Below, in pieces: positions 1 through 8,792 of a DNA stretch of 64,000 bases. Origin of the DNA: Acidobacteriota bacterium (GTDB lineage: Bacteria; Acidobacteriota; Terriglobia; Terriglobales; Acidobacteriaceae). The stretch lies in contig JAJZBZ010000003.1 of NCBI GenBank assembly GCA_021846275.1, forward strand, positions 434,001-498,000. Direction: 5' to 3'. Under the pieces are notes generated by a model that was given only the letters and a program-made list of their open reading frames with translations, made no database searches and was not told the DNA's origin. Within the stretch, counting starts at the first letter, position 1; every line of letters starts with the position of its first letter. A program made the position numbers and the translations under genes.

Positions 1-856
1 CAGCCGACGACCCACTCGACCCCTGCCGTGGGTTCCACGGATTCCGCGTCTGCCCGCCAAACCAGTGGTCCCCCATGGCCAGCGCGCCCAGCGTCAGCTT
101 CGCCACCAGAATCGCCCCCGCCGCATCCAGCCGCTCAACGACTGTCGCATCCGCGTCTATCACCTGCTTCTCAAAACCGCCAGCGCCCCACGTCGTCGGA
201 TAGCCTTTCACCGCCAGCAAATCCTTCGCGCCCCACGGAATGCCGTGCAGCGGTCCGCGATACAGCCCCGCCGCAATCTCCGCGTCGGCGGCCCTGGCCT
301 GTGCTCGCGCCCGCTCCTCGGTCAGCGTAATCACAAAATGCAGCGTCGCGTCGTTTCGCTTCAGCCGCGCCAGATACATCTCCGTCAGCTGCATTGCAGT
401 GATTTTGCGCGCCTTCACCAGCGCGGCCAACTCGCCCACCGTGGTAAAGGCCAAATCTTCCAGATTGGACGGAACTGCCGAGACCTCCACCTTGCTCCAG
501 CGCGGCTGTTCGATGCCCGTTTCCAGCACGGCTCCGGCAGCCAGGGGATCGAAGACGAAGGCCGGTGCCACGCTGTTCGGCATCTTCAGCGCGCGAATCG
601 CCTGGTAGCTCTCGCGCTGCCCCTCGACACCCTCGATCATCATCTTGCGCTGCGCCTCGGTCAGCTTCACTCCAGCCACCGCCGCCGCCTCGTCAATCAG
701 CTCCGGCGTAATCGGCAGCGTCGCCGACTGGCTTTTCTCCTGCGCCTGAGTGGCAAGTGTGTAGAGCGCGCCCGGCAGCAACGTGCTGCCGACACCCGCC
801 TGCGCGCACAGGGTGAGAAATCTGCGCCGATTCCATCCGTCTGCCTCTGCGTTCAT
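1..856 (-). CDS. Amidase signature family protein, Tat-exported, C-terminus cut by window edge
   Basis: This is the N-terminal 285 residues of an amidase, running off the left edge. The start ATG (854-856) lies behind a GGAAGG Shine-Dalgarno and is followed by a twin-arginine type signal (NRRRFLTL, then a hydrophobic stretch and an Ala-rich cleavage region), so export as a folded protein is likely. The amidase domain starts near residue 95; GIPWGAKDLL holds the catalytic Lys, and the Gly/Ser-rich GSSGSSAG motif with the catalytic Ser lies at the very edge. The family uses a Ser-cisSer-Lys triad to hydrolyse amides. The second cis-Ser lies outside the window. It is a paralogue of gatA (9593-11074), but the export signal argues against a role in tRNA amidation. 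The substrate cannot be told. Confidence 0.9.
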   Translation of the reverse strand, partial: MNAEADGWNRRRFLTLCAQAGVGSTLLPGALYTLATQAQEKSQSATLPITPELIDEAAAVAGVKLTEAQRKMMIEGVEGQRESYQAIRALKMPNSVAPAFVFDPLAAGAVLETGIEQPRWSKVEVSAVPSNLEDLAFTTVGELAALVKARKITAMQLTEMYLARLKRNDATLHFVITLTEERARAQARAADAEIAAGLYRGPLHGIPWGAKDLLAVKGYPTTWGAGGFEKQVIDADATVVERLDAAGAILVAKLTLGALAMGDHWFGGQTRNPWNPRQGSSGSSA

Positions 857-901
857 CTTCGATCCTTCCGCGCTCTGGGTTGCATTCCAAATCCCGCAAG
901 A

Positions 902-936
902 ACAGCGAAAGCCTCCCATAAGGAGGCCTTCGCTGT
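902..936 (-). terminator. Hairpin terminator after the TonB-ExbBD operon
   Basis: Two 15-base arms (902-916 and 922-936) pair with one mismatch around a 5-base loop, just downstream of the TPR lipoprotein stop at 953 on the minus strand. The following T-run is short, so rho-independent termination is likely but not certain. The hairpin separates the TonB operon from the amidase gene. Confidence 0.65.
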
Positions 937-952
937 CATATCCCAATTTGTA

Positions 953-1789
953 TCAGTGCATGTTTCCGTTCGAGTCCATCACGATTCCGCCAGACCCCTG
1001 GTTCTGCTTGGCTTCGTTGGCCTTGCGCGTGCCCATTGCCTTGTCGCGCCAGTCGTCCGCCGACGCCACATCCGCCTTGCGCCCTGCCTCGTTGCCGCAT
1101 TCCAGATCAGCCTTGCGGCGATAGATCAGGTTCATATAAGCCATCGCGTCGTCGTAGTCCGGACGATTCTCAATCGCCATGTTCAGATACTTCAGGCCAT
1201 CCTCGACCAGCGGAGCATTCTCCTCCTGAAGCTTTTGGCAGTCCTTCTTAGGCAGCTTGACGTTTCCAAGGCCGTCATCGTTGATTCCATCCGGAGCCAG
1301 AATCTTCAGCGCGTTCTCGTGCGCCTCGGTCCAGTCGATCACTCCCACGGTGTATGCGGCTTCCGGATCTTTAGGGTCCACAGCCAGAACTTTTTCCTGC
1401 CACTGCTTCGCCTCGTCCAGTTTCTTGATGTTGAAGTAGAGGCTTGCAATTCCCTTGATGCTGTTCACATCCGTGGGATCCTGCTGCAAGACTTCCTGAT
1501 AAATCTCAATCGCCTGATTGGCGGTCTTCAGATTGTCCGGCGAGTCCAAACCAGGAACAACATTCTGAGAGAGAGCGGTGGCCAGGTAATTCTTTGCCAT
1601 TGGCAGTGTGGGATCGTCCGCAATGGCGGTCTGGAAATGAGCAATCGCAGCCTCATATTTGCCCGCTTTGTATGCCTCGACACCCTTGTTCAGTTGATCT
1701 CGTGCCGCCAGCCGTTTGCATCCGGTGAAGGTAACCGCCATCACAACCAGGCTTGCCGCAAGGATCGGCAGACGTACGCTTCGATTCAT
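953..1789 (-). CDS. TPR-repeat lipoprotein, last gene of the TonB-ExbBD operon
   Basis: A 278-aa protein with a lipoprotein signal peptide: basic N-terminus, hydrophobic stretch and lipobox FTGC with Cys24 as the lipidation site. It is therefore membrane-anchored outside the cytoplasm. Tetratricopeptide-like helices follow at about 31-70, 90-150 and 195-230 (for example EAIAHFQTAI-type and LNMAIENRP-type units), which usually mediate protein contacts. It follows two exbD genes on the same strand with 91 bases between, and a terminator-like hairpin follows it. I infer that it is an accessory or scaffold of the ExbB/ExbD/TonB energy-transducing complex. No enzymatic motif is visible. Confidence 0.85.
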   Translation of the reverse strand: MNRSVRLPILAASLVVMAVTFTGCKRLAARDQLNKGVEAYKAGKYEAAIAHFQTAIADDPTLPMAKNYLATALSQNVVPGLDSPDNLKTANQAIEIYQEVLQQDPTDVNSIKGIASLYFNIKKLDEAKQWQEKVLAVDPKDPEAAYTVGVIDWTEAHENALKILAPDGINDDGLGNVKLPKKDCQKLQEENAPLVEDGLKYLNMAIENRPDYDDAMAYMNLIYRRKADLECGNEAGRKADVASADDWRDKAMGTRKANEAKQNQGSGGIVMDSNGNMH

Positions 1790-1880
1790 GTTCGTTTCCT
1801 TCTCCTTCGAGTCCTCGCCAGCGGTTCGTGCCTGGCTCCCCCGCGTTATGCTGCCAACCGATTCCCTGTTCGCAACCCGA

Positions 1881-2315
1881 TCACTGACCCGCCAGAATCT
1901 TCGGCGTCATCAGGCCCACATGGTCCACTCCGGCGGCGGTGCCGATGTCGATCACCTCGGCAACCTTCGCGAAATCGACATCATCGTCACCCTTGACGAA
2001 CATGACTCGCTCGGCGCGATTGGCATAGATAGCCGTCAGGCGCGACAGAAGTTCTGATTTCGCCACGTCATCCTGGTTGATCTTGTAGGCAACCTGGGTT
2101 CCGCCCGTATGCAGGATGGAAACTACGATGGTGCGGTCATCCGGCTGTTGCTGCTGCGGATTCTTCGGCGGCTGCGGCACCAGCGCCTCCAGCCCATGCG
2201 GAACCACCGGCACAATCGCCATGAAGATAATCAGCAGCACGAGCAGCACGTCGATCAGCGGCGTGACATTGATATCTGAGGAAAGGCCACCCGGCCCGCT
2301 TGTTCCCATTGCCAT
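1881..2315 (-). CDS. exbD: ExbD/TolR family biopolymer transport protein (second copy)
   Basis: A 144-aa ExbD/TolR protein. It has a short cytoplasmic tail, then the family motif INVTPLIDVLLVLLIIFM (about 15-32) with the membrane-embedded Asp22 thought to carry protons, and a periplasmic domain to the C-terminus. With ExbB it forms a proton channel that energises TonB for uptake across the outer membrane. It lies in the same operon as another exbD (2356-2796), exbB and tonB. The two ExbDs differ clearly, so this is an ancient duplication and a heteromeric complex is possible. Confidence 0.93.
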   Translation of the reverse strand: MAMGTSGPGGLSSDINVTPLIDVLLVLLIIFMAIVPVVPHGLEALVPQPPKNPQQQQPDDRTIVVSILHTGGTQVAYKINQDDVAKSELLSRLTAIYANRAERVMFVKGDDDVDFAKVAEVIDIGTAAGVDHVGLMTPKILAGQ

Positions 2316-2355
2316 TGTTATGACTCCTTCAGAAAATTCCTTTTCACAGATGCCG

Positions 2356-2796
2356 TCACTCGCCCGAGGATCCCGCTCCCTGGCGCTTCTCTGTCAGCAA
2401 TCCAACCGAGTCCACGCCTGCGGAACGAACATCGTCAATCGCGTTTTCCACATCCAGATAACGCGCATGCGCATCGGCGCGCACAAAAATCTGCTTTCCT
2501 GGCTTGTCGGCGAGCATGTCGCGAACCTTCTGCCCGATCTCGGCCCCCTGCATCCGATCCTGGCCAAGATATATCGTTCCGTCCCGCGTGATGGCGACGA
2601 CGATCGCGTCTTCCTTGCTCGCGTCCGGCATTGCTATGGGGTTGTCGGTCTGCGCAAGGTCAACGTTGACCTTGTTCTGCAGCATCGGCGTGACGACCAT
2701 GAAGATGATCAGCAACACGAGCATCACGTCCACCATCGGCGTGACGTTGATGTTCGAGTTGACCTTTGCGCCTTCGTTGCGAACTGCAAGTGCCAT
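2356..2796 (-). CDS. exbD: ExbD/TolR family biopolymer transport protein (first copy)
   Basis: A 146-aa ExbD/TolR protein with the motif INVTPMVDVMLVLLIIFM and the conserved intramembrane Asp23. The reading frame is open further upstream, but the start at 2796 is preferred: it has GGAG seven bases upstream and gives the normal short N-terminus. The periplasmic domain includes a DAHARYLDVENAIDD-type segment typical of the family. It lies between exbB and the second exbD; the spacing of 177 bases to exbB could hide processing or a weak promoter. Confidence 0.93.
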   Translation of the reverse strand: MALAVRNEGAKVNSNINVTPMVDVMLVLLIIFMVVTPMLQNKVNVDLAQTDNPIAMPDASKEDAIVVAITRDGTIYLGQDRMQGAEIGQKVRDMLADKPGKQIFVRADAHARYLDVENAIDDVRSAGVDSVGLLTEKRQGAGSSGE

Positions 2797-2972
2797 GTGA
2801 ATGCTCCGGAATCCAGTTGTCAGCCGCTGCTGGCTGCGTTGCCGCCGTTCTGCACCCCGGGTTCTGGCTCTTTGCATGCTCTGGCGAATCTTCACCAGAG
2901 CATGCAACCCGACTCAGGGAGAACGATCACAAGCCGAGGGCAGGTGTGTGCCCACAAACCCTCGGATGCAGT

Positions 2973-3704
2973 TTACTTGTGGCTCTGCTTGATGAAGTAG
3001 TCCACCAATTCGCTGGAGGAGTTGTCCATCTCGACGTCAAATGCCTCCACGCGACCACTGAAGTAGTTGAACGTCATCACGGCCGGGATGGCGACGAGCA
3101 GGCCGAAGGCCGTGGTGACCAGAGCCTCGGAGATACCACCTGCGATGGCTGCCATGCCAGCCGACTTCTGTGTGGCGATCTGCTGGAAGGCGTTCAGAAT
3201 GCCCATGACCGTGCCGAGCAGGCCGACGAACGGAGCCGTGGAACCGACCGTGGCCAGAACGCTGATGCCCTTCTTCAGCTTGGCGTGAACGATCGCCTCG
3301 GCGCGCTCCAGAGCGCGCTTCGCGCTCTCGATCGACTTCTCGTCCACCGTGCCGCCCTGGCTCTTGAACTCCTGCAGGCCGGCCTGAACCACTTCGGCGA
3401 GGTGAGACTTCTTGCTGCGGTCGGCGATCTTGATCGCCTCTTCCAGCTTCTTGTCCTTCAGCGCGCCGGCAACCTTCGGCGCGAACTCACGCGACTGCTT
3501 GCGGGCTGCGGAGAAGTAGAGGTAGCGATCAATCATGACGGCCAGTGACCAGACCGACATGATGAACAGGATCAGGGCAATGCCCTTCGCAAAGACGCCC
3601 ATGTGACCCCAGAGGCCCAGAAGGCTGAAGTCAACGGTTTCATCCTGGAACATGGCCAGCGCGGATGAGACATGAGTAAGGTGTGCAAACTGAGAGAGAA
3701 TCAC
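2973..3704 (-). CDS. exbB: MotA/TolQ/ExbB proton channel family protein
   Basis: A 243-aa inner-membrane protein starting with GTG at 3704 behind a strong AGGAGG nine bases upstream. It has one membrane segment near 38-60, a cytoplasmic helical domain rich in Lys and Glu (65-148), and the two conserved segments of the MotA/TolQ/ExbB family: STAPFVGLLGTVMGI (155-169) and GISEALVTTAFGLLVAIP (190-207). It forms the pentameric channel around the ExbD helices and converts proton flow into TonB motion. It lies between tonB and two exbD genes. Confidence 0.95.
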   Translation of the reverse strand: MILSQFAHLTHVSSALAMFQDETVDFSLLGLWGHMGVFAKGIALILFIMSVWSLAVMIDRYLYFSAARKQSREFAPKVAGALKDKKLEEAIKIADRSKKSHLAEVVQAGLQEFKSQGGTVDEKSIESAKRALERAEAIVHAKLKKGISVLATVGSTAPFVGLLGTVMGILNAFQQIATQKSAGMAAIAGGISEALVTTAFGLLVAIPAVMTFNYFSGRVEAFDVEMDNSSSELVDYFIKQSHK

Positions 3705-3838
3705 TGAATCGTTCCTCCTGGGAATTCCTTGATACGGGGTGAAAATCCTTGGTCGAACAGGCGTTCAGAGTCGGCACATATCCTCTGAGGCCCGCATAAA
3801 TTTGGACAGGCGAAACTTCGCATGCCCGGCAAATTTCG

Positions 3839-4561
3839 CTATCCGTTCAGACTGAAGACAACATTGACCGTGGTCTCCACCTCAACCGGATCTCCGTTCA
3901 GAAGATATGGCTTGTATCTCCACCGGCTGACGGCCTGTATCGCAGACTGCTGCAACATCGCCGGGCCACTGATGACGCGCAGATTTTCGATCTGTCCCGT
4001 CTTCGAAATGGTCGCCTGCAAAACCACCGTACCCTGCATGCGCGCCGCCTTGGCAATTGCGGGATAGACCGGCTGAACTCGCTCAACCAGCATACCCTGC
4101 GCAACACCCTGCGAGATGGCAATCTTCTTCGGGGGAGCAGCCTTGACGACCGGAGCCGCCGAACCACCAAACAGGCCTCCGATCACGCCGCCCGGTGCGC
4201 CGCTTCCCATGCCCTCCATGCCAGCCACACCAAAGCCCTGCGACGGCGGAGCTTCTTTTTCCGTGACCATCTTGATCTGCTTCGGAATCTTGGTCGGAGC
4301 CGTGAGCTGGTTATTGATCATCTGCGGCTTCACCTGCACCTGATGCACCTCCGGCGGAGGAGGAGGCGGAGGCGGAGGCGGAGGCGGCGGAGCAACCAGC
4401 AGAGTTGCCATGGCCTGCTTGGGCAGGGCTTCGGGATAAATCAGCGGAATCAGGACCATGACGCCAATCACAGAGCCGCACAGAATGGAGGTGAGAATCA
4501 TCCAGTACTTGCTCTTGCTCTTGATCCGATTGCTGGATTCGAATGTTGCATCTTCAAACAT
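3839..4561 (-). CDS. tonB: TonB family energy transducer
   Basis: A 240-aa TonB protein: cytoplasmic N-terminus, one membrane anchor (about 20-42), a run of 13 prolines (58-70) that extends into the periplasm, a Gly-rich linker (108-135) and a C-terminal TonB domain (about 150-240) with YPAIAKAARMQGTVVLQATI and a final VVFSLNG strand. The start ATG has GAGG six bases upstream. It transmits ExbB/ExbD force to TonB-dependent outer-membrane receptors. First gene of the operon, with a candidate promoter at 4671-4699. Confidence 0.95.
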   Translation of the reverse strand: MFEDATFESSNRIKSKSKYWMILTSILCGSVIGVMVLIPLIYPEALPKQAMATLLVAPPPPPPPPPPPPPEVHQVQVKPQMINNQLTAPTKIPKQIKMVTEKEAPPSQGFGVAGMEGMGSGAPGGVIGGLFGGSAAPVVKAAPPKKIAISQGVAQGMLVERVQPVYPAIAKAARMQGTVVLQATISKTGQIENLRVISGPAMLQQSAIQAVSRWRYKPYLLNGDPVEVETTVNVVFSLNG

Positions 4562-4670
4562 GGCCGACCTCGAATCGCGTTGGATTTCTTACTTCTTCAG
4601 ACACCGCGAAGCGTTGGTTTGTTCCCGGTTTTTTCTCTCGCCCGTTTTTCCCAGGAACAAGTGTCCTCAA

Positions 4671-4699
4671 CCTATATCAGAACAGCCGCACAACTGCAA
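4671..4699 (-). promoter_or_regulatory. Candidate sigma70-like promoter for the tonB operon
   Basis: On the minus strand TTGCAG (4694-4699) is separated by 17 bases from TATAGG (4671-4676), about 110 bases before the tonB start. Between the two, an imperfect inverted repeat (GTTCCCGG at 4621-4628 with CCAGGAAC at 4651-4658) lies in the leader and could be an operator or RNA hairpin. Found by eye only. Confidence 0.35.
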
Positions 4700-4768
4700 A
4701 ACATGCCCCGAAAACAGTGCGGCCCCAGGCATCTGCCCAGGGCCATGGTGTGGAGCTTCCCGCTACCT

Positions 4769-5725
4769 TCACCGGCTGCGCTTCGCCGCCGGAAGCGCGA
4801 CCGACTTCCCGCGACGCCCGCGCCAGTCCTGATACGCCACCAGCATCGGCGCAGCCACGGCAATCGACGAATACGTGCCGATCAGAATGCCGATGACCAG
4901 CGCGAAGGAAAATCCGCTGAGCACCTTGCCGCCGAAAAGATACAGCGCCAGCACCGTCAGAAACGTCAGCCCCGAGGTCAGCACCGTCCGGCTCAGCGTC
5001 TGGTTGATGCTGCGATTGACCACATCGGCCAGTCCCTCCCTGCGGCTGATGCGCAGGTTCTCGCGAATACGGTCAAAAACGACGATGGTATCGTTCATCG
5101 AGTATCCGACCAGAGTCAGGATCGCCGCGATCACGGTGAGGCTTATCTCCTGGCCCGTGAGCGCGAAGGCTCCGATGGTGATCAGCGTGTCATGAAAGAC
5201 AGCCACCACGGCGGCCACGCCATAGATCAACTCGAACCGGAACCACAGATACACGAGCATGCCCACCAGCGAATAGAGCGTCGCCAGCCCGGCCTGGCGC
5301 TCCAGTTGGTGGCCCACCGTCGGCCCCACCGCCTGCACGCTGCTCTCCAGAATCGGATTGTTGTAGTGCTCGCGCAGCGCATCCAGAATCCGCTTGCGGC
5401 TCGCGTCCACGTTCGCGTCCGTCTGCTCCGGCAGACTGATCAGCAGCTCGTGCTTCGACGGCACGTCATAGGAAACGATCTTCACGTCGTGAATGCCAGC
5501 CGCATCCGTCGCCTGACGCACCAAATTTGAGTCCGGCGCGTTGGTGAAGGTCACCTGCACCTCCGTGCCACCCTTGAAGTCCACACCGAGCGGCACAGGG
5601 CTGCCCGTGCGCGCATAGTGCATCCCCATTGAGATGACGCCCGCAACGCTGAAGATCAGCGAGAAGGCAAGAAAATACCACTTCTTGCCCAGCCAGTCGA
5701 TCGTTACACCCGTAAAAAGTTCCAC
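4769..5725 (-). CDS. secF: Protein translocase subunit SecF
   Basis: A 318-aa membrane protein with the SecF layout: first membrane helix near 15-35, a periplasmic domain with GVDFKGGTEVQV (about 48-59), then five membrane helices. The conserved SecD/SecF motif GYSMNDTIVVFDRIREN is present, with the Asp residues used for proton-driven pulling of secreted proteins. It sits 66 bases after secD, in the usual yajC-secD-secF order. Length is normal. Confidence 0.97.
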   Translation of the reverse strand: MELFTGVTIDWLGKKWYFLAFSLIFSVAGVISMGMHYARTGSPVPLGVDFKGGTEVQVTFTNAPDSNLVRQATDAAGIHDVKIVSYDVPSKHELLISLPEQTDANVDASRKRILDALREHYNNPILESSVQAVGPTVGHQLERQAGLATLYSLVGMLVYLWFRFELIYGVAAVVAVFHDTLITIGAFALTGQEISLTVIAAILTLVGYSMNDTIVVFDRIRENLRISRREGLADVVNRSINQTLSRTVLTSGLTFLTVLALYLFGGKVLSGFSFALVIGILIGTYSSIAVAAPMLVAYQDWRGRRGKSVALPAAKRSR

Positions 5726-5791
5726 GATTCCCGTACCTTCCCAATCGCGCCGGCAGCCGATCCATCCCGGCCGCCGCGCATTGCAATCGTC

Positions 5792-7417
5792 TTAAATGGA
5801 GATTCGCGCTCCGGCTTTCATGTTGTTCAGGTGCGAGTCAAAGATGACGCGCGAAACGAAGACCGCTGTGAACAGATTGGCCAGCAGGCCGAAGAACAGC
5901 GTGACGGCGAAACCCTTCACCGGTCCGGTGCCAAACATGAACAGAATGGCCGCCGAAACGATCGTCGTCACGTGCGTATCGACGATGGTTACCCATGCGT
6001 GCGCAAAGCCCTGATCGACCGCCTGCGCCGCACCCTTGCCTGCGCGCATCTCCTCGCGAATGCGCTCGAAGATCAGCACGTTCGAGTCCACGCCCATGCC
6101 AATCGTCAGAATCACGCCGGCGATGCCCGGCAGCGTCAGCGTGGACTGGCTGAATCCCATGAAGCCAAGCAGGATCACCAGGTTCAGAAACAGCGCCAGA
6201 TCGGCGTTGATGCCCGCGCCGCGATAGTAGAGCAGCATGAAGAACATGACCGCCAGCGTGCCTGCAATCGCCGCCGTCACGCCCTGGCGGATCGAGTCCG
6301 CACCGAGCGAGGCACCGACCGTCCGCTGCTCAATCGGGATAATGCTCGCCGGCAGCGCGCCGGTGCGCAGCGTCAGCGAAAGCGCATCGATCTGCTCCTT
6401 GCTGAACTGGCCTTCAATCTGCCCGTTGTCGCGAATCGCTGACTGGATCACCGCCACGTTCTTCACGCGGTCGCCCAGCACAATCGCCATATAGCTGCCC
6501 ACATGCGCCGAGGTGTAGTCATAGAAGCGCTGACCGCCAGCATTGGTCAGCACAAAATTCACTCCCTGCTTGCCCGTGTCATTCGGCCCAATCGCGCTTG
6601 CGTCGCGAAAGTCGCGCCCGCCGACAATCGAAACCCGCTTCAACAGAAAAACGCGATCCTCGCCGGAACTGCTCACTCCCTGCGGATCGCCATGGAGCAG
6701 ATACTCGTCTGGCGGAATCGTGCCACCCAGGCTGGTCATCGCCTCCTGCTCGTTGGTGTAGCCGTCCGGATTGCCCGCGACCTCATGCACCTCCAGACGC
6801 GATGTCGACTGGATGATGTCCTTGATGCGGTCCAGATCCTCAACACCCGGCAGCTCCACCAGAATCTCGTTCGCGCCCAGCCCGTAGCGCTGGATCACCG
6901 GCTCGCTCACGCCCAGCCGGTCCACGCGGTCGCGAATCGTCTCAATCGACTGATCCAGCGTGCGCGACTCGAGATCCGCCAACTGCGACGGCTTCATCGT
7001 CAGCGTGAAGCTATGGTCATTGCTGTTGCTGGCAATGTCATACTCGGTGCCAAAGCGATCCGAAAGCTCGCTGCTCACCTTGCTCGACTGCGCCGGATCG
7101 ACGCCCGCCACACGAATCATCTGCGGCGTATTCGGGTCCGGCTTCAGCACCTGCGTATACGTCAGGTGCGCGTCGTTCAGCGCCTGCTCAATCCGCGCCA
7201 CGGTGTTATCCGTCTCCGCGTTCACCGCGTCCTTCACCACCACCTGCAGGATCAGGTGCGCGCCACCGCGCAGGTCCAGCCCCAGGTGGATGCGCTGCGT
7301 GATGGCCTGTTCCAGGGCCGCGCCGCTGAAGCCATGCGGAATCCCGAAGATTCCGTAGAGAAACACCAGCAGCGTGCCGAGGATGAGTGCAATCTTGCCG
7401 TTCAGATTCTTCTTCAT
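5792..7417 (-). CDS. secD: Protein translocase subunit SecD
   Basis: A 541-aa SecD: membrane helix at about 8-25, the GLDLRGG motif (46-52), a large periplasmic P1 domain that includes the ELPGVEDLDRIKDIIQ segment, and a C-terminal six-helix domain with the motif GMGVDSNVLIFERIREE. SecDF uses the proton gradient to complete protein export. Its C-terminus (RVIFDSHLNN) is of normal type. It lies between yajC (33 bases upstream) and secF. Confidence 0.97.
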   Translation of the reverse strand: MKKNLNGKIALILGTLLVFLYGIFGIPHGFSGAALEQAITQRIHLGLDLRGGAHLILQVVVKDAVNAETDNTVARIEQALNDAHLTYTQVLKPDPNTPQMIRVAGVDPAQSSKVSSELSDRFGTEYDIASNSNDHSFTLTMKPSQLADLESRTLDQSIETIRDRVDRLGVSEPVIQRYGLGANEILVELPGVEDLDRIKDIIQSTSRLEVHEVAGNPDGYTNEQEAMTSLGGTIPPDEYLLHGDPQGVSSSGEDRVFLLKRVSIVGGRDFRDASAIGPNDTGKQGVNFVLTNAGGQRFYDYTSAHVGSYMAIVLGDRVKNVAVIQSAIRDNGQIEGQFSKEQIDALSLTLRTGALPASIIPIEQRTVGASLGADSIRQGVTAAIAGTLAVMFFMLLYYRGAGINADLALFLNLVILLGFMGFSQSTLTLPGIAGVILTIGMGVDSNVLIFERIREEMRAGKGAAQAVDQGFAHAWVTIVDTHVTTIVSAAILFMFGTGPVKGFAVTLFFGLLANLFTAVFVSRVIFDSHLNNMKAGARISI

Positions 7418-7450
7418 GATGAACTTTTCCGCGCCTTCCGCGATGCGGCG

Positions 7451-7774
7451 CTACTTCTCCGCATCCTCCTGTGTCGTCACTGCGGCAATTGCGCTTTTTG
7501 CGATCTCCAGCTTCAGCCCGTCCGGGGCCACGCGCAGGACAAGACTATCGTCCTTCAGGCTCAGAATGACGCCGCGAATGCCGCCCGTCGTCGTCACCTT
7601 GTCGCCTGTCTTCAGCTTCGCCAGCATCTCGTTCCACTGCTTCTGCTTGCGCTGCTGCGGGCGAATCATCAGAAAATACAGCACCGCGATCATCAGCAGC
7701 GGCAACAGCAGCGAGAGCGCGGAACTGCCGCCGCCAATCTGAGCGGCAACCATCAAAAGCAATTGATTCAACAC
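7451..7774 (-). CDS. yajC: Preprotein translocase subunit YajC
   Basis: A 107-aa protein with a single membrane helix (SALSLLLPLLMIAVLYFLMI) followed by RPQQRKQKQWNEMLAKLKTGDKV, the hallmark of YajC, and a small cytoplasmic beta domain. It binds SecDF near the SecYEG channel. The frame is open further upstream. GTG at 7774 is preferred because AAGG lies six bases before it; ATG at 7780 is too close to that site. First gene of the yajC-secD-secF unit. Confidence 0.93.
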   Translation of the reverse strand: MLNQLLLMVAAQIGGGSSALSLLLPLLMIAVLYFLMIRPQQRKQKQWNEMLAKLKTGDKVTTTGGIRGVILSLKDDSLVLRVAPDGLKLEIAKSAIAAVTTQEDAEK

Positions 7775-8099
7775 ACACATCCTTCTCTGTCCAGCGCTCT
7801 CGCGCCAGACGCGGCACAAGGCAAACTCTACCCCTGGCCGGAACTCGTTTCGCTTGTCTCCCGGAATGGCTCGCGCAGCTCACTGCCGCCTTGCGCCGGA
7901 ACCCGCGAAGCCTCCGCTGCCACGTTGCGGATGACCTTCGACGTCTTCTGCTTCCTGTTCGACACCGCTCTGCGACAGATGGCCCGGATCGAGCAGGCAC
8001 ATTTGCCTGCGAAAACCCGGAAAATGCCGCCCATACAGTCTAGCAAACCGGCTGCCTGAATTCTGCATCCGCCCGGCAAATGCACTCCCAGGCTCGAAG
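7775..8099. other. Non-coding gap between yajC and the FmdE-like gene
   Basis: No convincing gene in 325 bases. A perfect 7-base inverted repeat with a 4-base loop (7993-7999 with 8004-8010) could be a weak terminator for the FmdE-like gene, although no T-run follows. A possible minus-strand -10 (TAGACT) lies near 8038 and could serve yajC. Confidence 0.4.
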
Positions 8100-8717
8100 C
8101 TATGCCTCTGGAGACTCAACAGGCTTCCAGTACCGTTCCTGCGGCTGCGCACAACTGCGACACAGCAGGATTTCGCCACCATCCGGTGCCACGCGGCGCT
8201 CGAAGCGGCCAAAATTCACGCCTTCGCCGCAGGCCGAGCAGGTCACGCGCCCGCCGCGAAAGCCTGGCATCTCCGCTTCTGACAGCTCAACCCGCACCCA
8301 CTGCGAAACAAACAATTCCTCATCCGTCAGTTCCCGATACGCCTGCTTCTGCTGCGCCCCGGCAGGCTCGACATCCGGAAATCGCTCCCGCGCCAGCTCC
8401 CGCGACGACTCCCGCGCCACCACGCGCAGCGCGCGGCCCGAAGCGAGATCAACGAATGTCGCCGCCATCTTGCCCCAGTCGCGAAACTTCAGCGCCCGCC
8501 GACCCAGGCGACACCCGGTCACCAGCCCAATCGCGTCCGTCGCGCAGCGATCAATCTCCACAAAACAGACCAGCCGCTTGCGATCCGCTCCACGCGGATC
8601 GTCCACGCCCAGCGCGCGGCAGGCCATCCTCGCCATGCGCACGCCCAGAATCTGCCCCGCGCACAGATGCCCGTGCGCCACCTCGGCCTGCTGCAACAGT
8701 TCCTCGAACGATTCCAT
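8100..8717 (-). CDS. FmdE-like protein with C-terminal zinc-ribbon
   Basis: A 205-aa protein resembling the FmdE family. The N-terminal domain has AHGHLCAGQILGVRMA and then DAIGLVTGCRLGRR, the His/Cys metal-binding pattern of that fold. The C-terminus has two Cys pairs (CSACGEG and CRSCAQ) that form a zinc ribbon. FmdE was named after formylmethanofuran dehydrogenase, but stand-alone copies are common in bacteria without that enzyme, and the role here is unknown. The frame extends to a TTG at 8768; ATG at 8717 is preferred because GGAAAGG lies six bases upstream. It follows gatA and a secreted unknown on the same strand. Confidence 0.75.
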   Translation of the reverse strand: MESFEELLQQAEVAHGHLCAGQILGVRMARMACRALGVDDPRGADRKRLVCFVEIDRCATDAIGLVTGCRLGRRALKFRDWGKMAATFVDLASGRALRVVARESSRELARERFPDVEPAGAQQKQAYRELTDEELFVSQWVRVELSEAEMPGFRGGRVTCSACGEGVNFGRFERRVAPDGGEILLCRSCAQPQERYWKPVESPEA

Positions 8718-8792
8718 CTCCAGCCTTTCCGCCAGCCAGTCTCTCGCGCTGATCTTCTCAACAGGCAATACGATTCAGCGCAGGAGCCGACG

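Noticed and set aside
65-1996. 643-codon plus-strand open frame
   Set aside because: It runs antisense through the amidase and TPR lipoprotein genes and a terminator hairpin, with no protein-like segments.
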